The position numbers and the translations under genes are program-made. The notes under the pieces were generated by a model. The model searched no databases. It was given only the letters and a program-made list of their open reading frames with translations, and was not told the origin of the DNA. From Halocafeteria seosinensis (Eukaryota > Sar > Bigyra > Bicosoecida), in assembly GCA_001687465.1 (NCBI GenBank), contig LVLI01000382.1, positions 1 through 56,596 on the forward strand: DNA of 56,596 bases, in the 5' to 3' direction. Numbering within the stretch: the first letter of the stretch is position 1; every line of letters begins with the position of its first letter. Positions 1-10,074 of this stretch are shown piece after piece.

Positions 1-1239
1 GAGTTAACAACTGTGCTGCGAAGCTCATGAATTTCTGATCGAAGTTTTCCTACTTGGTCAAGAATGTCACTGCTGGAAATACTGTCAAGATTGCGCTCGT
101 TGAAGTCGGTCTTGACCAGTCGTCCCCACATGAGTAGTGTAAAGTATTGAATACCGGACTCTGATGCAGCGTCGGTGATCTGTTGAATAATATGAGATTT
201 GGATCCCCAATCCGTAAGGACATCGTCGAAGTACATTAGCAGGCTCGCTAACATCGCGTGAAGCAGTCCAGTGATCGGTGTACATCCTGACGAGATATCG
301 CGAAAAATTGCCGTGTTTTGTCCAAAGAGATGAGTGAGGAAAGTTTCAATATCCTTCCGGTTATCCTCAGTCATGAATACGAGGCGGGGTAAATGAGCAC
401 CCGTTTTACAATCAGTCCATCCTGCCAACGCCCTTCCTCCGACGTTTATGCTTTCGAACAATTGCAGCAAATAGTGGAAAACATTGTTGATCCCTTGACA
501 CTCCCAGCCTCCACGAGCGATTATATGATGTAATTCTACATCCCGAGTGTTTGCCATTTGATTGGATGCGCCAATGCGCAAAGATGTGCCGATGTAATTG
601 ACCTTTTCCTCATCTTTTTCCTTCAACCACGTCGTCAATTTGGTCGCTGGGGCTTTCATTCTTTGGAGTTGTGGGAAAATAAAGTTTTGCTCACCATAGT
701 TTCCTCTAGAGGTTATGAGATAACTACCTAAGCAGTGCAAGTAGTCAATCTCATAATTGGACCTATCCGGAAAGAAACTCGTGGGCTGGAAGGTGGAGGT
801 CTTTTTCTGAGCCCAATCAGCAGTGAGGTATTCTCCAGTAATGGGTAGTGACAGGCAATTCCACGTCATCAGAGCGACTTCACCAGTGCGTCCCACGGCG
901 AGCCAGTTTATCACTATGGCCGCTCTCCTCATCATTGCCTCTGGGTTGTTCTCTGCGAGGAAACGCCTCGCGAACTCAAGTCGCATCGCAGCATGGGAGG
1001 TGCCTTTTCGGCGAAGGGATCCCATCCCGCATGCAACGTTGCGAGACTAGGTTTCTGATCCGATCCCCAATCTGCATAAACCAGTCAGAATCCGATAGCT
1101 TTTTCAATTCAGGATTTTGGGGATACTTCTTCTGCAGCAAACTCTTAGTGTGTGTGGACCTTTGCAACTGCATACCCGTAGTTCGGAGAGAAACTGTAAT
1201 AGTCTTGTGTGTAGATGTGTATTGGTAATGATGACACAA
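1..1239 (-). mobile_element. Crypton-like tyrosine recombinase, partial and frameshifted
   Basis: On the minus strand one frame is open from about 1046 to the window start and encodes the catalytic half of a tyrosine recombinase. Visible are the first catalytic Arg in VGRTGEVALMTW, a Lys-containing strand (AQKKTSTF), the second Arg box TSLRIGASNQMA, then IARGGWE and a candidate nucleophile Tyr in VFHYLLQLF. This arrangement and the following LAGW segment resemble Crypton recombinases as known from oomycetes, fungi and animals (family knowledge from memory). The box-II His usual in HxxR is Thr here. Upstream sequence (to about 1239) that looks like the preceding part, with DWFMQIGDRIRNLVSQ, lies in another frame, and the joining frame has a TAG at 1047-1049. 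I infer a frameshift, though an unrecognised intron is possible. The C-terminus is cut off by the window. Confidence 0.6.
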
Positions 1240-1361
1240 CCCTATGAAGATATATATTACTGTCTATTCCATAACTTCAACAACACCTGTGGACATCCAG
1301 ACAAGAGTATGTAGCACAGTGTAATATTTATTAACACTCAAACTACTTGTTAAACGATGCC
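1240..1361. other. Gap between the Crypton-like element and the Helitron ORF
   Basis: This AT-rich stretch has no supported gene. The Helitron 5' terminus (expected to start TC after a host A) should lie here or a little upstream, but I cannot fix it by eye. Confidence 0.3.
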
Positions 1362-4300
1362 ATGGCTACCCACATCCACACGGTATGTCGTGAGACATGC
1401 GTTCAGACGATTAACGAAGGACTAGAATCCCCGCCCCCTGCGACTCCGTCGCTTACCAGTAGGTCTCAAACCAATAACTCAACCATGCAAGCAAACGACA
1501 TCGACAAACAACCAAACAACAACAACCAAGCAAACGACATCGACAAACAACAACCGCGAGAATCAAACGAATACCGTTCAATCACACAAGCGCTTGATCA
1601 TCTCTATGCCAAATCTTGGCAATGCAAATCTTCACAGGTCGAAGAAGAATTCCTCCATTACTCCAGAAATACACCTGCCCAAGCTTTCCAAAACTCTTCC
1701 TACCATCATATCCTTGCGTTTGTATTCTCAAACGAAAATACCATCTACTCAGAACAAAATGCAAAGCAATTACAACAGGAAAGTAACCTCGCCCAGGCAA
1801 GAGCACGTGAGCGCAAGAAAAAGCAGCTAGGAGAACAATATTTCGCTCAGCTACAAGCTCGCAAGCGACATATGACCAGCCTCTTGGAAAGCAATCGCAA
1901 GAAATTCTGCCCAACACAAGAGTTTCACTCTGTGGAAAAGTCCCTCGACTTTCTGTATCGCAAATCGTGGCACTGCAACACTTCACAGACAGATGAACGA
2001 TTTCTTCACTATGCGAGAAACAATCCCAAGCAAGCATTCGACGATCGCGCTTACCATCATTTGCTTGAGTTTGTATTCGGTACCGAGGACGTCACTTACT
2101 CGGAACAAACTGCACAGAAACTACAGCACGAGAGCATACGCGCTAGGAAACGAATCCTTGACCGCAGTAAGAAACAGTCGGCAGAACACTATCCGGACCA
2201 ACTAGAGGCTCACAAACGACATGTAAGAAGGTTACTGCAAAGCACTGCTCAACAGTTTCACTCGATGGAAAGGGCCCTTGAGTTTCTATATCGGAAATCG
2301 TGGCAGTGCACCACTTCACAGACAGATGAACAATTCCTTCATCACTCTAGAAACAATCCCAACCAAGCATTCGCTGATCCCGATTACCATCATCTACTTG
2401 AGTTTGTATTCGGTTCACAAAATATCACTCATTCTGAAGAAAATGCACAAAGGCTACAACACGAGAGCATCCTCGCTAGGAAAAGAATCATTGGCCGCAT
2501 CAAGAAACAATCGGGAGAACACTATCCCGAGCGACTGAATAGCCACAAACGACATATGAGCAATCTTTTATGTAATACACGAGCAGCAAAACGGCATTGT
2601 CCTCACAAGTACCAGACCGCAAAGGAAACGTATGTTAACGGACTGATTGAACTTCACAGCAAAAATCAATATGTTCAACCCCGTGCCTATGATGCCCTCG
2701 TCCGCGATATCCGACAAGACTTCAGTCCTGCAAAAGCATTGGAATTTGCATGTCTTATCTGCGATTTACTCTACACAACATCGGAAGGAGACTGGACTCC
2801 CGTTCGGCAGTTGCTACAAAGCGATATACTCGACACTATGAAACATCATCTACATGCGAATGCTATGACGCCGACACTTGATCCTTTGCTTCTCAATGAC
2901 TATAACATCGTTCCGATCGTCATGCAGACGACATCCATTCCCCGTCCAACAGCTAAAGAGCACTTTGATTCTCTCTTGTTAAGTCCTCGAGCAGTCTCCG
3001 GAGGATACGTCTTTATGTGCAAGACATGCAGTAGCCACATGCAGAATGGAACGCTCCCCCCTCTGGCAATAGCTAACAACAATGCAATCGGTTCGCTTCC
3101 TCGATCCCTCGAAGACCTTACGGAAATGGAAAGACGGCTTTGTTCTATATTTGTTCCGCGTTTCATTTTGCAAACACTTCAGAGCCATCAATCAAATCTG
3201 CAGTCCCATGTCGCAATTTTGGAAGCTCCAATAGAGCAGGTAGTCAATCAGTTGCCAAACTTACAAGCATTGGAGTCGATACACGTTATTTCGGCTAAAG
3301 ACTTGCAAAGCCTTGCTCACAAATGGGATAGGTTAAACTTCTGTCAAGTGCGTATTCGAAACGTCACAGGAACGATAGACTTCTTGCGCGAGCATCATCA
3401 ACACTACGCCAATATTGAATGCAGCGAACGAAACCTGCAAGAATTGGAAAACTCCATTGACCGATCCACTTCTCTCCCAACTCGCGTACTTCAAGAGGTA
3501 CACATTGACGCCTCCAAATCCACGAAAACTCATCAGGACAACCACGCGAACCCCATACCGAGCGACGAGCAGCTTGAACACCGAGACATGGTACACACAA
3601 ACCCTTCGCATCGACCCACTTTTTTACACTTTACTCATGCATTTGTTCAAAAGCTTGGCAAGTTCGTTCCCCAGTATCACGTGGACAACCTCACTAAAAT
3701 CTTTCCAACGCTGTTCCCTTTCGGGAGAGGCGGACTTGACGAAACTAGAAGGGTACCTCTCTCTGAGGCATCGATCTGCAAACGTTTGCTGCGGGTTAGC
3801 TCTAAGCAATTCCAAAACAAGACGTTCATTTCATACGCATTTGACCAACTTTCGCGGAAAAATGCAACCCAGGCAGCGTTACTTACACTGCCAGGACAAC
3901 GATTCCAAGAATTCAGCCAACTCACTCAGGAGTCGTTACACCAAGCAATTGAATACAAAGGGTCGCGAGAACAACACCTCCAACAAGGAAAGACTCCTCC
4001 ACCTCCACCAGAAAATGCCCAAGTACGAAAAGCTCTATCGCTCCTCCATCATTGTTCGATTGCGTCAAAACACATGTTTAACCCTCCGGAAGAACGCGTA
4101 AACTATCGCAAACAGGTCTTCGGCCTAAAAGCAGCCTTGGGCACTCCTCATCTATTCATAACGTTTTCTCCTTCCGGCCTACACAACAACACATTACTTG
4201 TCAACGTCAAGAACACCAACACCCTTGAAACACTGCAGCACTTTCTCTACAATCCCGGCGCAAACCTGCCTGCACGAGCGGATCGCTACAAAGCAATTGC

Positions 4301-7300
4301 TGATAATCCAACAGTACCATATCGGCATTTTCGCAGGCAGCTTGATATCTTTATAAGAAATATCCTCGGCTACGACATGAAGCAAAATGTACCTGCTGAA
4401 GTACCAGGAGCTTACGGTAAACCAATTGCAATCATTGGCTCAGTTGAAAGTCAAGAACGAGGCAACTTGCATGCACACTTACTTGTTTGGTTACTAGGAT
4501 TCCCTCCGACTGCCGCCGCTTTCGAGAAACTCCTTGCAAATCCCGAACACAACCAACGGCTTCGACAACTGATCAATGTCTCCTTGAGAGCAAGTTATGT
4601 AACACCGCTGACATGTCCCAAATGCCAAAGAAGTGATACACTCTCTGACCTAGTACCGGCAACACACGAAACATTAGCACGAGCCGGAAGACAAGACAAC
4701 GACGAACCGACTACCGTTTCATGTACGTCTTGTGGCCCCTTTCGTCCGTGTGCCCGTCTATATGAAATCCTCAACCGACTGGTTCCTCAAGCTTGCCATC
4801 TTGCGCAAACGTCTCCTGACAATTTCCTGCACCAATTCAAAACGGGTTCGATACAATGCAAGTCTCCGGAACAACATGATGCCCTCCTCACATTAGCGCA
4901 ACTCACCTGCTGTACACATGGCTTCAACCATCACCCTACGTGCTTCTCAGTCAAAAAGCTAAACGGTCGAATCAAACCTACTTGCCGCTTTCAATTCCCC
5001 AGGGCATGTACCTCCGACGCGTCGGATAGCGACCCATTGCAACCAGTCCGCAACGTTGGCTCCTGTTGGGTAAACACACACAACATCGCCACACTACAAG
5101 CATTTGGATGCAACAATGATGTCCAGTTCATCACTCCAAACACTTCTTCAGCTATCACATTCTACTTGTGTAACTATCCATTCAAATCGCAGCAAATCGG
5201 GGACTTCAACAAACAGTTACTCAAGACAGCCGTAGCAACTCGACTCAACAACGAAAACCGAGAAACCCAAGCATTAGATGACGACACTGAGCAGCAGCAA
5301 ACCCGCAGGGGACGTCAACGAGTGCTTTCAGTACTGATGGCAGCCACTTCACGAATCAGCACTGGTATGCAAATGGCAATGTGGTATATCGACCACGGAT
5401 CTTCATTCATTTCTTCCCACACCTATGCAACCATTCACATACCCCAAGTCATTGCGTATATGAATCAAGAGCCATTACACTTCAACGTCAACGATCATGC
5501 GAGCGTCCACGCTCCCTATATCTACGATTACGTCTACAGAGGGGATGCTCTTAGCAGTCTCCCGCTCTACCTCTTCACTGCACTTTACAGAAAAGCACCA
5601 AAGGCCAAACCAGCAGCTACTTTAACAGAGAATGAGCAGGATCCCGACGAGATCACCAGCACTACGAAAAAACGACTTCCCAACGATCTCCTAGCAAGAT
5701 TGTTACTATCCAAGTGGGATCATGAGAGTCAATGTCTACCTACAAGTATCCCCTTCGATACCGAACATCCTCAACACAAAACGCATCAGCTCATGTTAAA
5801 GCAAAAAGCTAGCGTCGTCATCTTAAACGGACGACGCATGTACAACCTAGCTCTACTCCGTCACCCGGAACTTGATGACATTGATGACCTCCTTAATGCT
5901 CAACAGGACGACGATCTTGCTGACCACGACGTATCATCTCCCGACAGCAAATTTAACAAACAAGTTTATCTTGCCAAATTTGTGATGTCCCTCTTTAAAC
6001 CTTTCCGAAAACCACAAGATATATGTCATGCTCCTGAACAAAACGATCACTGGATACAGAGTGCACGTCAATTTCTCAACGCGGAAGATACGGGTGAAAG
6101 CAGACTCGCCTCCTATGTATGCAACAACATTCAAGAATATTATGACGGCAAACAGGACGCTCATCTGCAACAAATGCATGAGCATACACTCACAACGACA
6201 GGCTCAGACGATCTAGACTCCGATGTCGATCTAGATGCTGAAAGCGTTGACGAACTCCGCGAACAGGATTTACAGGACTCGCCTTCAGAAGATCTACCAC
6301 TAGACTTAGACGACATAGCACATAAGCATCCTTACCAGTCACCGCAAATTCAAACTGATTTATCTTTAGTGAACGATCAAATCGCTCGTAATTGGAAGCA
6401 CACTTTAGAGCATGCCTCTGCTCACCCACCCGAGCCCACTGCAGGGTTTTCCGACTCACATTCAGACGCCCATTCTGCAGACACCAATGTCATCACGAAA
6501 CCACAAGCAGCTTTCATTACACTGCATGAGCTGTATTCGAAGTACACAAACACTGTCCCACTCACCGAGACTGCATCGCCAATGCAACATTTTCCAAATA
6601 CATCTTTGCCCTATCCAACGATCGACGACATCATTCAATCTTTCCAATTAACTTCGGAGCAATCAGCAGCGTTCCAACTCTTTGCAATGATTCTTCTCTC
6701 CCCTCTCATTAACGAGCACATACATATTTTCTCCACAAACGAACAACGGAACACAGCTAATCAATTGTTACAATTTACACGTACATGTCTAGCGACTGAT
6801 ACTCTGATCCCACCCCAGTTATTGATCCATGGCCCTCCGGGGACAGGGAAATCGTACCTCCTATCTGCATGCAAACACTTTGCCCAAATGTGGGGCTTGC
6901 AATCTAAAGTCCAGTTTTGTGCATCTACAGGGGCAGCAGCAGTACTCATTCAAGGACGCACATACCATTCCTTCTTACGGATGCCAAGAGAACACGATCC
7001 GGAAGATTGTCGCAACCGTAGCATTGACGACAGCCTCTCCACCAGCTTTCAGGAATTATCTCTCATTGTTATCGATGAAATGTCGATGATAGGTGCAACA
7101 CATCTACGCAAGATCGACGAACAACTACGCACACTTACAGGAAGACCAAACTGTCCGTTTGGAAATGTTGCTATCATTCTGGTGGGCGATTTCTATCAAT
7201 TACCTCCGGTTGCCGACACACCACTTTACTCACCCGCTAGTATTGTCTTTGACAACTTCAAGAAAAATGCTATCTGCTTAACGCAAAATTTCAGGTCGAA

Positions 7301-8312
7301 ATGCGAGAAAGTGTCTTTCTTATCGGAAGCGTTGCGTCGGGAGAGGCCACCCAAGGAAGATATCTTAACAATCCTTCAAGAACGTTCGCAGAAAATTCCT
7401 CCGCAAGGCACCGACTACATTACCGCCACTAAAACTAACGACGATCGCAGAGAAGTCATAAATGCTCATATTTACCAAGCAGCGCAACTTGCCAGTGAAG
7501 GAAAACACCCTCCTGTTTATGCATTCCCAGCGTCCTTCGCACCGTCTCAGAAGCACAGCAACCTATCCCAAAACAAGCTTCAGAAGCACATGCGCTTTTG
7601 GAAAGAAAGAACGGACACGCAGCTACAAGGCAGACCTGCAGTGTTCTACTGTTGGGTATCCATGAAAGTTATGGTCACCGAAAACATCGCAACATCGTTG
7701 GGCATTTGTAATGGAACCATAGGTAACATCGTCGGATTCATTTGGCAGAGCGATTCGAAAAACACAGAACCTCGTCCATTCACACTACCTGAAGTCACAC
7801 AACAAAAGCATTTCCCTTCCGTTCACTATGCTGCAGAGCCACCGCAAGCAATACTTATAAAACTCCAAGGATCCTGTTCCAAGCAACTTCGACAAGCCGT
7901 AACACTTACCGGTCTCCCGGACGACGTCTTCCCCGTATTCCCGACCAAGCGACTCGTGAAGGCCCCGATCCGCACGAGAACACTCAAAGCGACCATGTGG
8001 CAGTTTCCCATCATTTGTGCAGACGCTATTACCATCCATAAGTTGCAAGGGAAGACCATTGAGTCTCCACTCCTCGTTACATCCCTCAGCAACTTATCCA
8101 CCGCAAGCGCGTACACTGCAATAACAAGATTACGAACGATTGATCAACTTTACATTCGCGATGCCATCAACAAACGCTCAATCTACAATTGGAAGCCCTC
8201 CAAACGACTTGCCGCCGCAATGAACTTTCTACAGGAATCCAGCAAACAACTACTTTCCTCCTTCCACAAACAAGACCCACCCAACAACTTCCAAGCATCT
8301 TCAACAATCTAG
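1362..8312 (+). CDS. Helitron Rep-helicase (HUH endonuclease plus PIF1-type helicase)
   Basis: One uninterrupted frame of 2,316 aa. I start at the first ATG (1362, context gccATGG); the frame is open slightly further upstream but only with TTG. Residues about 71-410 hold three tandem copies of a roughly 110-residue module. A zinc-like CKTCSSHM segment and a Helitron N-type region follow. The HUH motif NLHAHLLVW is near residue 1035, with the downstream CRFQFPRACTSD and DVQFITPN landmarks of Helitron Rep domains. The helicase has Walker A GPPGTGKSYL (about 1824), Walker B IVIDEMSM (about 1903), VGDFYQLPPV (about 1941), TIHKLQGKTI (about 2224) and TAITRLRTIDQLYI (about 2252). It should nick and unwind DNA for rolling-circle-like transposition. 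The coding strand is rich in A and C and poor in G, unlike the neighbouring host genes. No inactivating change was seen. Confidence 0.93.
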   Translation: MATHIHTVCRETCVQTINEGLESPPPATPSLTSRSQTNNSTMQANDIDKQPNNNNQANDIDKQQPRESNEYRSITQALDHLYAKSWQCKSSQVEEEFLHYSRNTPAQAFQNSSYHHILAFVFSNENTIYSEQNAKQLQQESNLAQARARERKKKQLGEQYFAQLQARKRHMTSLLESNRKKFCPTQEFHSVEKSLDFLYRKSWHCNTSQTDERFLHYARNNPKQAFDDRAYHHLLEFVFGTEDVTYSEQTAQKLQHESIRARKRILDRSKKQSAEHYPDQLEAHKRHVRRLLQSTAQQFHSMERALEFLYRKSWQCTTSQTDEQFLHHSRNNPNQAFADPDYHHLLEFVFGSQNITHSEENAQRLQHESILARKRIIGRIKKQSGEHYPERLNSHKRHMSNLLCNTRAAKRHCPHKYQTAKETYVNGLIELHSKNQYVQPRAYDALVRDIRQDFSPAKALEFACLICDLLYTTSEGDWTPVRQLLQSDILDTMKHHLHANAMTPTLDPLLLNDYNIVPIVMQTTSIPRPTAKEHFDSLLLSPRAVSGGYVFMCKTCSSHMQNGTLPPLAIANNNAIGSLPRSLEDLTEMERRLCSIFVPRFILQTLQSHQSNLQSHVAILEAPIEQVVNQLPNLQALESIHVISAKDLQSLAHKWDRLNFCQVRIRNVTGTIDFLREHHQHYANIECSERNLQELENSIDRSTSLPTRVLQEVHIDASKSTKTHQDNHANPIPSDEQLEHRDMVHTNPSHRPTFLHFTHAFVQKLGKFVPQYHVDNLTKIFPTLFPFGRGGLDETRRVPLSEASICKRLLRVSSKQFQNKTFISYAFDQLSRKNATQAALLTLPGQRFQEFSQLTQESLHQAIEYKGSREQHLQQGKTPPPPPENAQVRKALSLLHHCSIASKHMFNPPEERVNYRKQVFGLKAALGTPHLFITFSPSGLHNNTLLVNVKNTNTLETLQHFLYNPGANLPARADRYKAIADNPTVPYRHFRRQLDIFIRNILGYDMKQNVPAEVPGAYGKPIAIIGSVESQERGNLHAHLLVWLLGFPPTAAAFEKLLANPEHNQRLRQLINVSLRASYVTPLTCPKCQRSDTLSDLVPATHETLARAGRQDNDEPTTVSCTSCGPFRPCARLYEILNRLVPQACHLAQTSPDNFLHQFKTGSIQCKSPEQHDALLTLAQLTCCTHGFNHHPTCFSVKKLNGRIKPTCRFQFPRACTSDASDSDPLQPVRNVGSCWVNTHNIATLQAFGCNNDVQFITPNTSSAITFYLCNYPFKSQQIGDFNKQLLKTAVATRLNNENRETQALDDDTEQQQTRRGRQRVLSVLMAATSRISTGMQMAMWYIDHGSSFISSHTYATIHIPQVIAYMNQEPLHFNVNDHASVHAPYIYDYVYRGDALSSLPLYLFTALYRKAPKAKPAATLTENEQDPDEITSTTKKRLPNDLLARLLLSKWDHESQCLPTSIPFDTEHPQHKTHQLMLKQKASVVILNGRRMYNLALLRHPELDDIDDLLNAQQDDDLADHDVSSPDSKFNKQVYLAKFVMSLFKPFRKPQDICHAPEQNDHWIQSARQFLNAEDTGESRLASYVCNNIQEYYDGKQDAHLQQMHEHTLTTTGSDDLDSDVDLDAESVDELREQDLQDSPSEDLPLDLDDIAHKHPYQSPQIQTDLSLVNDQIARNWKHTLEHASAHPPEPTAGFSDSHSDAHSADTNVITKPQAAFITLHELYSKYTNTVPLTETASPMQHFPNTSLPYPTIDDIIQSFQLTSEQSAAFQLFAMILLSPLINEHIHIFSTNEQRNTANQLLQFTRTCLATDTLIPPQLLIHGPPGTGKSYLLSACKHFAQMWGLQSKVQFCASTGAAAVLIQGRTYHSFLRMPREHDPEDCRNRSIDDSLSTSFQELSLIVIDEMSMIGATHLRKIDEQLRTLTGRPNCPFGNVAIILVGDFYQLPPVADTPLYSPASIVFDNFKKNAICLTQNFRSKCEKVSFLSEALRRERPPKEDILTILQERSQKIPPQGTDYITATKTNDDRREVINAHIYQAAQLASEGKHPPVYAFPASFAPSQKHSNLSQNKLQKHMRFWKERTDTQLQGRPAVFYCWVSMKVMVTENIATSLGICNGTIGNIVGFIWQSDSKNTEPRPFTLPEVTQQKHFPSVHYAAEPPQAILIKLQGSCSKQLRQAVTLTGLPDDVFPVFPTKRLVKAPIRTRTLKATMWQFPIICADAITIHKLQGKTIESPLLVTSLSNLSTASAYTAITRLRTIDQLYIRDAINKRSIYNWKPSKRLAAAMNFLQESSKQLLSSFHKQDPPNNFQASSTI
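1572..2595 (+). repeat. Three tandem protein-level modules in the Helitron Rep N-terminus
   Basis: Three copies begin at about 1572, 1923 and 2256. Each starts with a variant of FHSVEKSLDFLYRKSW and continues through a YHHLLEFVFG-like core to an HKRHMSNLL-like end. Copies 2 and 3 are the closest pair at both DNA and protein level. Spacing is about 111-117 residues. I do not recognise the domain. Basic, His-rich helices suggest nucleic-acid binding, but that is inference. Confidence 0.85.
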
Positions 8313-8987
8313 GAAGCTTAGCGCCTTCTCCCCGCTACCATTGCAAAATCGGCGGGNATCGGTGATGCACACAAACTCCAGCCAACGGAGCACACACACA
8401 TGAAGGAGGACAAAGGCAAAAGCCTAACAATTCCTCGCCAGCCGTGGATAGGTCTGCGGGCAACCAAGTTGAATGCGATCCGTCACGATCATCCGTGGTG
8501 AATTGAAGGACGACGACGTGTACATTATAGGCCTACGGGCAAAGAGAGCTACGAAAGGAAAAGAGAACAGCTACAAAACCAGCTACAATGAGGAGTCACT
8601 ATCCATGCTTCCCCGTTCGCTCTGCGTACTGTCATCCCTATGCGCCGCCTCCATTTCATCAGCAGGATCCTCGTATACCGCCGCTCCACAGTGGAACTCC
8701 CTGGTGAATTCGAAACTGTCGCCAATTGCCAGAGCAAGTCATCCACAAGATTCGGACCGACACACAGCGTCATAGGCTCAGAACCGCTTATTCGGTTGCC
8801 CGACTGTCCTTCAGAGTGGATCATGATCATGGCCATCCTTCCAGAAAAAAAGAACGTTCGTACTTCAACATCCGCGTAGGTTGAAAACGTGGAACAATAC
8901 CACCAGCGTAGAATTCATGTCTTCTCCGGAATTGTCAAATGTCAATCCACCAATATACGACGTTACACACCACACTCACGCGTAACC
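8313..8987. other. Spacer between Helitron Rep and RPA-like genes
   Basis: No confident gene. A short open frame (8640-8879, plus) has weak protein character and might be an upstream exon of the RPA-like gene, but I could not find a convincing splice join. There is one ambiguous base (n) at about 8357. Confidence 0.3.
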
Positions 8988-9893
8988 ATGCCCAAAGCAA
9001 AAGAAGTCCACTCACCGTCCGCAGCGCTTGACAACACCATCACTCATCCGTACGAACAGACGGCTACCCTCAACATGCTGACCCCGTCCAAAACCTCCTG
9101 GAAACTGAAACTAAAGGTAAAAGCAAAATCTAAAATAAGAACCATAAAGCCCACGCAGCCAACCAACATGTTCCAAGCAACGTTCATGGATTCCAACGGT
9201 CACCATATCCGTGCCGTTTTCTTCGATGAGGCTGCCGAACATTTCCACCCGGTGCGTTTTTCGAACATATTCCCAAAAATTGGTTCAACTTGAACACACA
9301 CCCCTTCTACTTCCCTCTGCAGAAGTTGGAGCTCCACAAGACATATATCCTTTCTTCACGCAATAAACAGGAAGCCCAAGTCAAACCAGCGCGATTCAAG
9401 CCCGGTCTCTTCGATTCACCCTTTGAGCTATTGGTGAAAAAGGATGCTTCCATTGAGTAAGTGCCGGTAGACGTTACCCCCATTCACACATGCCCGACAT
9501 TCATTTTCGTGACGTAACAGGGAATGCGACCCGATCCGACGTCTCCGTTTCCGCTGCTTAGCAGACCTTACAGCGGAAGATGTCTTCAAACCTGCCGATT
9601 TGAAAGTCCGAGTGCTTGACGTGGAACAAGGGGCCAATTTCGCCCTTGCTTACGTTCAGCAACCCGACTCCAAAGTTATCGGCCAGGTAAGTATGCAGGT
9701 TGTACATACTGTAGGAAACTCTTTTAGAACGTCCTTTGGTTCATCGTCGTTGCAGCTCAAGCTATGGGGAGACAACGCAGAAACAGTCGCAAGTGCGCTT
9801 CACAAAACAATCATCGTCGAGGCAGCTACCCTCCTCAGCATCTCACCCCTCACTTTCGGTGGCACTCCACTATTGCACAGACACAACACCTAA
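8988..9893 (+). CDS. Helitron-encoded RPA70-like single-strand DNA-binding protein (4 exons)
   Basis: Joining exons 8988-9251, 9323-9456, 9521-9686 and 9756-9893 gives an uninterrupted 233-aa protein; all introns are GT-AG and 64-71 nt. The first OB fold carries TSWKLKLKVKAKSKIRT and a DSNGHHIRAVFFDEAAEHF segment followed by LELHKTYILSS, matching the order of RPA70 DNA-binding domain A (WxIKARVxxKSxIRT, GEIRAxAFNE, KVYYxSKG). A second, shorter OB-like part ends with QLKLWGDNAETV, like the beta strand of domain B. The product presumably coats single-stranded Helitron DNA during transposition. The frame is open upstream to an ATG at 8889, so a longer N-terminus is possible. Confidence 0.82.
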
Positions 9894-10025
9894 AACTATT
9901 ATACATAACATACGCGTTGCGCAACCTTCATGAAGGCTTCATCGACTGTACTTCAACCACCCAGTGTTCGTTTTCACAGCACACTCACTCAACCGAGTTC
10001 ACTTCCACAGGCGTTCTCTGACGCA

Positions 10026-10074
10026 TAATCCCCTCCGTTCAGAGGGACTTCCTCACGCTCCTGCGGGAGGCTTT
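10026..10074 (+). repeat. 49-bp direct repeat, copy 1
   Basis: Base-for-base identical to 11303-11351. It contains the short hairpin CTCCTGCGGGAG. Its left part, cctccgttcagaggg (10032-10046), pairs with ccctctggacggagg (10077-10091) in a 15-bp stem with one G-T wobble. Confidence 0.9.

Noticed and set aside
1582-2037. Minus-strand 151-codon frame opposite the Helitron Rep
   Set aside because: It is a shadow of the triplicated module on the plus strand and has no independent support.
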